This document shows, piece after piece, positions 6,113 through 13,609 of a DNA stretch of 14,697 bases. A program made the translations under genes and the position numbers. The stretch lies in the NCBI GenBank assembly GCA_027065635.1, contig JAMONQ010000186.1, forward strand, positions 1 through 14,697, written 5' to 3'. Within the stretch, counting starts at the first letter, position 1. The number at the start of each line of letters is the position of its first letter. The DNA is from Campylobacterales bacterium (lineage in GTDB: Bacteria > Campylobacterota > Campylobacteria > Campylobacterales > Hydrogenimonadaceae). The notes beneath the pieces were generated by a model. The model was given only the letters and a program-made list of their open reading frames with translations. It searched no databases and was not told the DNA's origin.

Positions 6113-6125
6113 CGGAAAATTTCCG
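6113..6125. promoter_or_regulatory. 13-bp perfect palindrome upstream of the peroxidase gene
   Basis: CGGAAA-A-TTTCCG is a perfect 6-1-6 palindrome 55 nt downstream of desulforubrerythrin and about 59 nt upstream of the peroxidase -10 box. It shares GGAAAAT and TTTCC with the boxes upstream of the ferritin-like gene. No U-run follows, so it is not a terminator. It could be an operator; the binding protein is unknown. Confidence 0.4.
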
Positions 6126-6174
6126 GGACTATAAAGAATAGTATCTCTATTTAAGGATAATTTTTATTAGGTAA

Positions 6175-6183
6175 TGGTATAAT
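6175..6183 (+). promoter_or_regulatory. Extended -10 promoter of the cytochrome c peroxidase gene
   Basis: TG-G-TATAAT (6175-6183) is an extended -10 element 26 nt before the preferred ATG. No good -35 box is present. The peroxidase can therefore be expressed separately from the upstream operon. Confidence 0.65.
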
Positions 6184-6209
6184 TCCAAAACAAAAAAAAG
6201 GAGATGACG

Positions 6210-7241
6210 ATGAAAAAGTTAGCATTGGCAATCGGTGCCGTAGCTATGCTAGGTATCAGCGCAGCGGCTGCTGACGCTCTGGTTCAAAAAGCCAAAAAAG
6301 CGGGACTCAAACCGATTCCGGAAAACAAAACGGAGCTTTACAAGCTTATAGACAATCCAAAAAACCCGATTACCGACGCCAAGGTCGAGCTGGGTAAAAA
6401 GCTCTATTTCGATCCGAGACTCAGCAAGAGCGGATTGATCAGCTGTAATACTTGCCACAACCTGGCGACCGGCGGTGTAGACGGTGTAGATGCGGCTACC
6501 GGACATAAGTGGACGGCAAACCCGCATCACCTGAACTCTCCTACCGTCTACAACGCCGTCTTTTTCGAAAAGCAGTTCTGGGACGGAAGAAGTCCGGATC
6601 TTGAAGATCAGGCACAAGGACCGATCCAGGCAGCTCCGGAGATGGCGGCTACAAAAGAGCATGTAGAGAAGGTCATCAATACGATTCCGGAGTATGTAAA
6701 AGCGTTTAAAAAGGCGTATGACGATCCGAATATGAAGCCGACTTTCAAAGATGTGGCGGATGTGATCGCGGTATTTGAAAGAACGCTTGTCACACCTTCA
6801 AGATACGACAAATACCTCGCCGGTTGCGACAAGGCACTGAGCAAGAAGGAGAAAGAGGGTCTTAGGATCTTCATCGACAAAGGGTGTGTAAGCTGCCATA
6901 CCGGTGTCGCTCTCGGCGGTTCAATGCAGCCCTTCCCGGCGGTAGGAAAGTATAAGTATGCAAATGTCGGTGACTTCAAGGGTGACAAAAACGGCATGGT
7001 CAAGACACCTACTCTTAGAAATATTCTTGAAACCCGCCCATATTTCCACAACGGTGCAGTATGGGATATCAAAGAGGCTATCAAGATCATGGGCGAGACC
7101 CAGCTCGGTGTGAAGATCAGCGACAAAGAGGCTGAAAAGATCGAAGCCTTCTTCGGTTCTCTTACAGGCAAGAAGCCGTATGTACGCTATCCGATGCTTC
7201 CTGCAAGTACCAAAAACACTCCAAAACCAGACCTGAACTAA
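6210..7241 (+). CDS. ccp: Di-haem cytochrome c peroxidase, periplasmic
   Basis: This 343-residue periplasmic enzyme reduces hydrogen peroxide to water with electrons from cytochrome c. A signal peptide (K2-K3, hydrophobic core, A-A-A-A around 18-21) is followed by the low-potential haem motif C79-N-T-C82-H83 and the high-potential haem motif C226-V-S-C229-H230. A likely Met ligand lies in G-S-M-Q-P-F, and the late motif H-N-G-A-V-W-D is typical of bacterial CCP. Length and haem spacing are normal. An ATG at 6204 directly abuts GGAG and leaves no spacer; the ATG at 6210 has a 6-nt spacer and starts the signal peptide with MKK, so it is the better start. The gene has its own promoter but follows the PerR-linked genes, making a run of peroxide defence in two compartments. 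Confidence 0.94.
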   Translation: MKKLALAIGAVAMLGISAAAADALVQKAKKAGLKPIPENKTELYKLIDNPKNPITDAKVELGKKLYFDPRLSKSGLISCNTCHNLATGGVDGVDAATGHKWTANPHHLNSPTVYNAVFFEKQFWDGRSPDLEDQAQGPIQAAPEMAATKEHVEKVINTIPEYVKAFKKAYDDPNMKPTFKDVADVIAVFERTLVTPSRYDKYLAGCDKALSKKEKEGLRIFIDKGCVSCHTGVALGGSMQPFPAVGKYKYANVGDFKGDKNGMVKTPTLRNILETRPYFHNGAVWDIKEAIKIMGETQLGVKISDKEAEKIEAFFGSLTGKKPYVRYPMLPASTKNTPKPDLN

Positions 7242-7250
7242 ACTCTTCCG

Positions 7251-7270
7251 GGCACCCATTGGCGGGTGCC
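7251..7270 (+). terminator. Possible terminator hairpin after ccp
   Basis: GGCACCC (7251-7257) pairs perfectly with GGGTGCC (7264-7270) around a 6-nt loop, 10 nt after the ccp stop codon. The following DNA (TGCCTCCTATAAT) is not a U-run, so termination may be weak or factor-dependent. Confidence 0.45.
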
Positions 7271-7361
7271 TGCCTCCTATAATACGCCACAATCCTTTCC
7301 AAGAACAGTCACGTTTGCAAACAATCTCAAACAGCTTAGAAGATCCTTTTAAATACCTAAA

Positions 7362-7372
7362 ATTATTATAAT
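7362..7372 (+). promoter_or_regulatory. Candidate promoter and AT palindrome of the TonB-receptor operon
   Basis: TATAAT (7367-7372) lies 82 nt before the receptor ATG and is embedded in the 5-1-5 palindrome ATTAT-T-ATAAT (7362-7372), which resembles half of a Fur/PerR-type box. No convincing -35 box is seen. A Fur-family repressor bound here would block the promoter, as expected for a metal-uptake operon, but the site is short and the DNA is AT-rich. Confidence 0.4.
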
Positions 7373-7389
7373 CCGCTTAAATAAAAAAA

Positions 7390-7404
7390 TTAACGATTAG
7401 TTAA
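7390..7404 (+). promoter_or_regulatory. Inverted repeat in the TonB-receptor leader
   Basis: TTAAC-GATTA-GTTAA is a perfect 5-bp inverted repeat with a 5-nt spacer, about 11 nt downstream of the predicted start. A related GTTAG recurs at about 7414. It could be an operator; no regulator can be named. Confidence 0.3.
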
Positions 7405-7454
7405 CAACTTACTGTTAGTATTTTATTTTCAATTTAATTTAATGAGGAGCGATA

Positions 7455-9638
7455 ATGAGAAAGGCGATACCGCTTTTGGGGCTGTTTCTCTTTTCGTCGG
7501 CGGTGGCTGCCGAAGAGATCTCTTTGAGCGAGATAGAGGTGGAGTCATCCACTATTCAGGATTTGGCTACGAATCAGAAGAGCGAACCCTCTACCGTCAA
7601 TATAATAGATGAGAGCAAGTATGAGATTATAGATCCTAAAAACATAGACGAGGCGCTTCGGACGGTACCCGGTATCACTGCCGATGTCAGAGCCGGCGAT
7701 GTTGTCGAAATTCATGTACGCGGTGTCAACCAGCAGGAGTTCATGTGGGAAGATACGGGTGTAGCGGTTGTAATAGACGGAGTTCCGGTTCTTCAAAACG
7801 GCGGTAAAGTCAAGTTCAATCTCGACAATATCGAAAGTATCAAGGTCATAAAGGGAGGGGCCTCCTATCTGTACGGTCCGAATGCGATGGCTGGCGCCGT
7901 TATCATCACGACCAAGAGACCCAAAGACAGAGACGATATAACCGTTTCGGCAGAGTATGGCAGCTATGCCTACCAAAACTATCTTGCATCCGTAAACAAG
8001 AGTACCGATCTCTATTCGGCCGTTTTGAACGCGAGCTACCGATATACGGGAGGGTACTGGGATCTTACACAGGCCGATACCAAGTCTGTAAACGGAAAAT
8101 TCGACTACTATCTGGACGATATGAGCGATATAGAGGTGGGGGCCGAATATACGAAAAAGTATGAAGAGAGCTCGAGAGGATCCGTTACCGGAGTGACCAA
8201 CGCGGCTATCGATCCGACCGGAGCGAGCGACCCCGATCTGCCCTGGAACCACGACTACAACTCGGATATCCAGAAATATTTCGTCACATACAACAAAGAC
8301 TTCGAGAATGAAAGCAACCTGATGGTAAACGCGTACTACTATGTAGACAAGTACGATTACGAAGCGTCGCCGCAGGATCTAAACGGAGACGGAACAGATG
8401 ACGACTGGACAAGAGACAGCAGCGAAGATACGTATCAGTACGGATTGAAGTCAGAGTATCGCGGTATATACGAGCGCATGGGATATATGGTGGGGCTCGA
8501 TATCGGTCAAAGAGAGCTCGACGAGTACGATGTCACGACTATAACGTATAGCAGTCGTCGTGGAGACTACTATGCCGGCGAATCGACAACCAACGACAAT
8601 ACCGAAGATCGTCTCGGTATATATGCCGAGATGAAGTATCTTGTTACCGAATCGTTGACACTGATTCTAAACGGAAGGTACGATTATGAAAACTATCAGC
8701 TCGATACCGCCATACACGACTACAACGGAACAGTCTGGAGCGATACATATCTTTCCAGAGAGGACTCTTTTACGAACTTTTCATATCGGGTGGGCTTTAC
8801 ATACCAGATAAACGGCGATACCACTCTCTACTCGAACATTTCGACCGGCTTTAGAAATCCGAGGGTCTACGAACTCTACGCCTACGATTTCGATCCTGAC
8901 AGATATAGTCAAAACAATCCCAATATAGAGACGCAGACCACCGTCAACTATGAAGTGGGAGTCAGGGGCAACGGAGCGGTTGCCGGCAGCAGGGTAGGTT
9001 ATGAAGTATCTGTGTTCCAGCTCGACACCAACAACATAATCGCGAAGAATGCGGGAACATACTACAGCAACGGCGATGTCTATTTCGACAATGTAGGTGA
9101 TTCGAGAAACCAGGGCGTGGAGATATCCTTGAATAGCGACATGAAAAAACCTTTGGCTTTCGATCTGGCATACTCCTATCTATATGCCCGCTATACAAGC
9201 CACGATCCGTTCACGGTCGACCTGGCCCCCACCTACCGATCTACAGGTGACGTAACATACGATATAAGCAACAATGTTCTTCCAAGAACTCCGAAGCATC
9301 GTATAGATCTCTTTACCTATATCAGATTCCCTTCACTGCCCAAGTGGCTGCTCGTACTGGAAAACTACGGCCAAAGCGGCTACTATGCCGACGAGACGAA
9401 CCTGGTCTGGATGCCCGGATATGGAATCATGAATGTACAGCTGCGCTACAACACCAAGCTAAACGGCAACCGCCTCGAGTTTTTTGTCAGGGCGGATAAC
9501 GTGACCGACAAACAGTACTATAGAACAGTCTATCTGTTTTCTGACAGAAGCGGTGACGGCAAGCTCGATGCCGAAGATGCCAGCATCACCGTAGATCCAG
9601 GTCGAACATACTATGCGGGTCTGAAGTACACATTCTGA
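7455..9638 (+). CDS. TonB-dependent outer-membrane receptor
   Basis: This 727-residue protein is a ligand-gated outer-membrane channel driven by TonB-ExbBD. It has a signal peptide (residues 1 to about 19, ending A-V-A-A), a plug domain (about 40-155) and a 22-strand-type barrel closing with aromatic-ended strands and a terminal Phe (L-K-Y-T-F). Plug motifs include A-L-R-T-V-P-G-I, H-V-R-G-V-N, V-V-I-D-G-V-P-V and G-A-S-Y-L-Y-G-P-N-A-M-A-G-A-V. The TonB box is probably within the first mature residues (about 22-29). Two Asp-rich loops resemble calcium-binding EF-hand loops: D308-L-N-G-D-G-T-D-D-D, and a canonical 12-residue loop at D697-D708. GAGGAG precedes the ATG. It leads the operon of membrane redox proteins. 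The ligand (metal chelate, haem, cobalamin or other) cannot be inferred from motifs. Confidence 0.94.
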   Translation: MRKAIPLLGLFLFSSAVAAEEISLSEIEVESSTIQDLATNQKSEPSTVNIIDESKYEIIDPKNIDEALRTVPGITADVRAGDVVEIHVRGVNQQEFMWEDTGVAVVIDGVPVLQNGGKVKFNLDNIESIKVIKGGASYLYGPNAMAGAVIITTKRPKDRDDITVSAEYGSYAYQNYLASVNKSTDLYSAVLNASYRYTGGYWDLTQADTKSVNGKFDYYLDDMSDIEVGAEYTKKYEESSRGSVTGVTNAAIDPTGASDPDLPWNHDYNSDIQKYFVTYNKDFENESNLMVNAYYYVDKYDYEASPQDLNGDGTDDDWTRDSSEDTYQYGLKSEYRGIYERMGYMVGLDIGQRELDEYDVTTITYSSRRGDYYAGESTTNDNTEDRLGIYAEMKYLVTESLTLILNGRYDYENYQLDTAIHDYNGTVWSDTYLSREDSFTNFSYRVGFTYQINGDTTLYSNISTGFRNPRVYELYAYDFDPDRYSQNNPNIETQTTVNYEVGVRGNGAVAGSRVGYEVSVFQLDTNNIIAKNAGTYYSNGDVYFDNVGDSRNQGVEISLNSDMKKPLAFDLAYSYLYARYTSHDPFTVDLAPTYRSTGDVTYDISNNVLPRTPKHRIDLFTYIRFPSLPKWLLVLENYGQSGYYADETNLVWMPGYGIMNVQLRYNTKLNGNRLEFFVRADNVTDKQYYRTVYLFSDRSGDGKLDAEDASITVDPGRTYYAGLKYTF

Positions 9639-9639
9639 T

Positions 9640-10314
9640 ATGTTAGGCGGCATGGAAGAGGTTTCGCTCGGAGTCATATTTATGATGGGAGTCGCCTACG
9701 GCTCTTCGGCATGCCTTCTTTCTTGCTCTCCTGTGCTGATACCGTTTCTTGTAAGAAACGGGGACTCCATCGGGACCGCGGCGAGAGCGGTAGCCGTTTT
9801 TTCGACCGGGAGGGTATTTGCATACTCCGTTGTCGGTGCGGCAGCAGCTTCCGCTTCAGTGGGGATAAGAGAGCTTTTGAAAGATTCGCAAACCCAGGGC
9901 AGGGTTATGGGAGCGGTCATGATAGCAACGGCTCTCTACCTTTTTTACAGGGGTGTTTTGTCCCGAAAGCGAGGATGTAGCACCTCGTGCGGCAGTCGGA
10001 GCCAAATGCCTGAAGGGTGGCTGCCTCTTTTTGGACTCGGCGCTCTCTTCTCTTTAAACCTCTGCTCGCCGCTGCTTGCGCTCTCATCTTTGAGTGCCGC
10101 CGGCGGATCTGTGGCACTTGGAGCACTTTACGGCGCCATATTCGGCCTTGGAAGCGTTGCCGTGGCCGCCGTTTTTTACGGTTTTATTTTTTCGGCAGTC
10201 GCCAAGGAGCTTCTGTTTCAATTTTCGAGACAGAGGCTTCTTGTGGAGATTTTTTCATCCGGAATGTTGCTGTTGATCGGTTTGATGGTTTTTAACGGCA
10301 GATTGATCTTGTAG
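9640..10314 (+). CDS. DsbD/CcdA-like (DsbD_2/TauE-SafE group) cysteine membrane protein
   Basis: This 224-residue protein has about six hydrophobic helices in two halves that each carry a Cys-Ser-Pro motif: C25-L-L-S-C29-S-P in the first helix and L-N-L-C142-S-P in the fourth. Paired Cys-x-Pro motifs in equivalent helices are the sign of CcdA/DsbD-type transporters, which pass reducing equivalents across the inner membrane. The loop between halves has another pair, C113-S-T-S-C117, which could bind a metal. Members of this group are also called sulfite exporter TauE/SafE or UreH-like and often sit beside metal genes. The ATG at 9640 follows the receptor stop codon by 1 nt and has no ribosome-binding site, which suggests reinitiation; ATG 9652 after AGGCGG is an alternative. 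Function as an electron carrier rather than an ion channel is an inference. Confidence 0.68.
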   Translation: MLGGMEEVSLGVIFMMGVAYGSSACLLSCSPVLIPFLVRNGDSIGTAARAVAVFSTGRVFAYSVVGAAAASASVGIRELLKDSQTQGRVMGAVMIATALYLFYRGVLSRKRGCSTSCGSRSQMPEGWLPLFGLGALFSLNLCSPLLALSSLSAAGGSVALGALYGAIFGLGSVAVAAVFYGFIFSAVAKELLFQFSRQRLLVEIFSSGMLLLIGLMVFNGRLIL

Positions 10315-10329
10315 AAAAGGAGTGGATCG

Positions 10330-12645
10330 ATGGTGAAATTTATTAAAAGAGAGAGAGGTGACCTCTTTAGATATTCGGTTTCGAGGTTTCTGTTTAAAAA
10401 CCGCCCGTTTCTATTCGCTCTTCGTGTTGCGGTGGCTCTTCTCTTTTTCTACGGGATCTTTTTGGGATTTTATGACACTTCAAAAGAGAATATTTTTACG
10501 ACCGCGCTCTTTTGGGGGATATTCTGGCCCTTTTTCATAGTTACGACTCTGCCGCTTTTTGGACGGATCTTTTGCGGTATATGCCCTCACGGTTTTTTGG
10601 GAAAGTATATCACGCGCATCGGATTGAAGCGTACCATGCCGAAATGGCTGAAGAACAGATTTATAGGATTGATGCTTCTTTTTCTGGGCTGGTGGGGAGT
10701 CTACTACACCTTTCCGGGAGTATTGAGAACTCCGCTTGGAACGGCAGCTCTTTTTGGAGTGATGACCGTTGTGGCGTTTATATTCTACTTTCTTTATAAA
10801 GAGATGGCATATTGCAAATATATCTGCCCGATAGGAACGGTACTCAGAGGTTACTCCAAGCTCTCTTTCACATGGTTCGGTTCATACAATACCGCATGCG
10901 GAGAGTGCAAGAGCTTCGATTGTGCCAAAGCCTGCCCATACGGTTTGAGTCCTTTCAACTTCAACAAAAAACGATCCATGGATGATTGTACTCTTTGTAT
11001 GGAGTGTACCGATGCTTGCGAAGCGATAAACTTTCGCCTGGTCAAACCGGGATATGCCGTGTACCAGCGCTTCAAGCCATTAAAAGCCGAGGTCTGGGGC
11101 TATATTCTGATTCTGGCGGCTATTCCGATATCGATGGCTTTTCATCACGGTCTCGGTAGAAGCAATATTTCGGACTCCATGCCCTGGGCAAGGAGTGCGG
11201 AGTGGCTCAAGGGGGTCATCGATCTCGGTAATGTAGATACGACCGGAATGTTCGCCTTTTTATATGCGACACTTTTTACCGTCGCAGCCGCTACGATAGG
11301 TATGTGGATCGCGTCCAGGATCTTGAAAAAGGATTTTTCCTCCACCTTTTATACGCTCGGTTACGCCTTCGCTCCACTCTTCATTCTCGCATCCATGGCG
11401 CACGCATGGGAGTTTTTCTTTACGACCAACTCGGCCAGAATTGTCGAGGGGATGGCATGGGGTTTCGGATTCGATCTGGATGTAGATCCTATGGCCAGAC
11501 GCACCGATAGCTGGCTTATTGTATTTCATATGTTTCGATGGATCGCAGTAGGGTGGGCGCTTTATATACTATACAGGCGTTTTGGCTTCATAGAGGCATC
11601 GAGGACGAGAAAGCTCGTCGCTTTTCCGTTTGCGGCACTTCTTATTCTGTTTTTCGTAGGTGTAAATCTATATCGCGACTACGTTATCGATACATACGGC
11701 AGAAAACCGCGTGCGCACCATATCGATTCACAACATCGCAGCAGTGCAGATAGAGCGCACCGTCATCGCAATATCGAGATTGTATATCCTCTCTCTACGG
11801 ATCTGCTTTGGCTGAGCGACACTTCTCCTTTTGGAAGCAGAGGGATGCGCAGAGGGATGCGTGCAGGGGTTCCAAAAAGGAGTGTTTGGCTAATGACAGG
11901 TAGCCTTGGTGATCCAAAATGCGCCGATACAGACGGCGGACTCTTTTTCGCGGTGGATGCCAACGGTATCGTAACCACACCGAAAGCCAAAAGCGGAGTC
12001 TGCTCGAGTGTCTCGTTCGAAATGCCTGAAAGCGGCTACTACAACCTCTACTACCTTCACACTTTCAAGGCACCGGATAAAGAGGTGACGAAGGTAGCCA
12101 GATACGAGTTCAAGAGGTTCGATCACGGTGAGCATCCCGTATACGACAAAAAGAAGATGGCGGCCGGGACGATAGATGAGGTGCCTTTCGACATACTGCG
12201 ATTGCGCCCCAAGGATGAGACATTCTATTCACGACTGCGCACCGGAGACGAGGTGAGCTTCAAAGTTTTAAGAGCCGGTGAGCCGGTAGAGGGGGCCGAA
12301 GTGACCCTTTCGACACAGTTTGGCTGGCAGAAACTTCAACGAAGCGATAAAGAGGGCATTGTGACATTCAGACTCATAAAGGACTACTACCCGGAGTGGG
12401 AGCGTTACAACAAACGCTTCAGGGAGCGCTTCGTGGTCACGGCGAGCTTCGACGATGAAGATGGGCGCCGCTATGAGGCGACCTATTTTGGAAAATACAC
12501 TCCATCATCCTCGGAGTACACTTCGTATGCCTACGGTCTGATCGTGGCGATTTTGATCATGCTTGCCGGTACGGCCGGGGTCTTTTTCTATCGCATGCGG
12601 ATAAACAGACCCTACAAAGAGGTGAAGATAGATGAGAAGAGTTAG
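10330..12645 (+). CDS. Membrane polyferredoxin with large periplasmic His-rich/Ig-like domain
   Basis: This 771-residue protein appears to have ten membrane helices. Helices 1-4 (about 28-157) carry C82-G-I-C85-P and C162-K-Y-I-C166-P, as in NapH/NosR/CcoG proteins. A cytoplasmic ferredoxin region follows with two cluster sets: C190, C193, C198, C202-P and C220, C223, C226, C230. Helices 5-9 (about 256-448) follow, then a periplasmic region (about 450-735), a last helix (about 736-757) and a short cytoplasmic tail. This topology puts all Fe-S motifs inside and the large domain outside. The periplasmic part begins with a His-rich stretch (H463, H464, H469, H477, H479) and ends with an Ig-like segment (V-L-R-A-G-E-P-V-E-G-A-E-V-T, then D-K-E-G-I-V-T-F) resembling DUF4198/carboxypeptidase-regulatory folds. 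It probably carries electrons between the cytoplasm or quinones and a periplasmic substrate, perhaps a metal. GGAG lies 7 nt before the ATG. Confidence 0.78.
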   Translation: MVKFIKRERGDLFRYSVSRFLFKNRPFLFALRVAVALLFFYGIFLGFYDTSKENIFTTALFWGIFWPFFIVTTLPLFGRIFCGICPHGFLGKYITRIGLKRTMPKWLKNRFIGLMLLFLGWWGVYYTFPGVLRTPLGTAALFGVMTVVAFIFYFLYKEMAYCKYICPIGTVLRGYSKLSFTWFGSYNTACGECKSFDCAKACPYGLSPFNFNKKRSMDDCTLCMECTDACEAINFRLVKPGYAVYQRFKPLKAEVWGYILILAAIPISMAFHHGLGRSNISDSMPWARSAEWLKGVIDLGNVDTTGMFAFLYATLFTVAAATIGMWIASRILKKDFSSTFYTLGYAFAPLFILASMAHAWEFFFTTNSARIVEGMAWGFGFDLDVDPMARRTDSWLIVFHMFRWIAVGWALYILYRRFGFIEASRTRKLVAFPFAALLILFFVGVNLYRDYVIDTYGRKPRAHHIDSQHRSSADRAHRHRNIEIVYPLSTDLLWLSDTSPFGSRGMRRGMRAGVPKRSVWLMTGSLGDPKCADTDGGLFFAVDANGIVTTPKAKSGVCSSVSFEMPESGYYNLYYLHTFKAPDKEVTKVARYEFKRFDHGEHPVYDKKKMAAGTIDEVPFDILRLRPKDETFYSRLRTGDEVSFKVLRAGEPVEGAEVTLSTQFGWQKLQRSDKEGIVTFRLIKDYYPEWERYNKRFRERFVVTASFDDEDGRRYEATYFGKYTPSSSEYTSYAYGLIVAILIMLAGTAGVFFYRMRINRPYKEVKIDEKS

Positions 12646-13609
12646 AGAGTTTATAGACGGTATCGATCTTAGAAAATTCCGCTTCTGGATTCAGCTCGGT
12701 GCATTCGTTCTTTTCGTATATGGAGGGTATCTGGCGATAGACCTCGGCCGCGAAATTCCAATCTTTTCGTGCGGATATAACGACCAGCACGGCGGAATGT
12801 GCTATTTCATGCCGCTTCAGCATCAGCTTGCCAGACCGTGGGATAGGCTTTTTAGCGCCGCCAGTCTTGGAGTCTTGAGCGGATTTTTCTTTTTTCTTCT
12901 ATGGTTTATCATCTTCAACAAGGCGTGGTGCGGATACTTTTGTCCGCTTGGTACGCTTCAGGACTGGATAACGGTATTAAGAAAGCGGCTCGCCATCCCG
13001 TACGGTCGATACAGCAAAGTGCAGTTTTTCGCGCTAAAGAAGGTGAAATATATATTTTTGGCTATCGTATTGCTCTTTCCTCTGCTTATAGGAGCCGGTT
13101 TTCTGGACGGGGAGTGGCGTGCCGCCTTTTGCAAAATGTGTCCGGGGCGGGTGATCACGCCGATGTTCGTGGGAGACTTCAGTCAATGGGCGATCGATTT
13201 TTCATCCAAGACGGCTCTTTTTCTCACGGCGTTCGGAGTGGCTTTTACCGCACTCTTTTTTGTCGGATCTTTTATCAAGAAACGCTTTTTCTGTTTCTTC
13301 TGTCCCATGAGCGCAATGCATTACATATTCAGTCCGTTTGCTCTTTTGCGACTGAAAAAGGATGGCGCCAAGTGTACAAAGTGCGGTGACTGTTATCATG
13401 TATGCGATATGCAGATCTTCGATATAGCAGATGATGTCAAGAGCAAAAATATCCTCAGAGACGACTGTATTTTGTGTCTGAAGTGTGTAGCCGCCTGTCC
13501 GGAAGAGGACGCCTTGCATCTTGACATAGTCGATATGGCGATTTTCAGATCCACCAAAGGCGGTTTTGCAAAACGTATGGGAATCGATTTGAAAGAGGAG
13601 GTAGGATGA
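12632..13609 (+). CDS. NapH-like membrane 4Fe-4S protein
   Basis: This 325-residue protein has four membrane helices (about 18-36, 76-97, 139-155, 192-212) and a C-terminal cytoplasmic bacterial ferredoxin domain: C248, C251, C254, C258 and C279, C282, C285, C289-P. C100-G-Y-F-C104-P and C221-F-F-C224-P lie on the cytoplasmic side, as in NapH, which oxidises quinol and passes electrons on. Predicted topology also puts C47, H53, C57, H64 (first loop) and C167-K-M-C170-P (second loop) in the periplasm. The gene overlaps the preceding one by 14 nt, and GAGGTG sits 7 nt before the ATG. No napA, napG or nosZ is nearby, so it is unlikely to serve nitrate or nitrous oxide reduction here and more likely partners the upstream polyferredoxin. 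Confidence 0.85.
   Translation: MRRVREFIDGIDLRKFRFWIQLGAFVLFVYGGYLAIDLGREIPIFSCGYNDQHGGMCYFMPLQHQLARPWDRLFSAASLGVLSGFFFFLLWFIIFNKAWCGYFCPLGTLQDWITVLRKRLAIPYGRYSKVQFFALKKVKYIFLAIVLLFPLLIGAGFLDGEWRAAFCKMCPGRVITPMFVGDFSQWAIDFSSKTALFLTAFGVAFTALFFVGSFIKKRFFCFFCPMSAMHYIFSPFALLRLKKDGAKCTKCGDCYHVCDMQIFDIADDVKSKNILRDDCILCLKCVAACPEEDALHLDIVDMAIFRSTKGGFAKRMGIDLKEEVG

Noticed and set aside
6204..6209. ATG at 6204 as the start of the cytochrome c peroxidase
   Set aside because: It abuts GGAG with no spacer; ATG 6210 has a proper 6-nt spacer and gives a standard MKK signal peptide.
7545..8252. 235-codon minus-strand frame inside the TonB receptor
   Set aside because: The plus-strand frame carries the conserved plug motifs; the minus frame is a by-product.
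10330..13609. Assignment of the two polyferredoxins as NosR and NapH of denitrification
   Set aside because: The 771-aa protein lacks a visible N-terminal FMN-binding domain as in NosR, and no nosZ, napA or napG is adjacent. The resemblance is to the Fe-S membrane core only.
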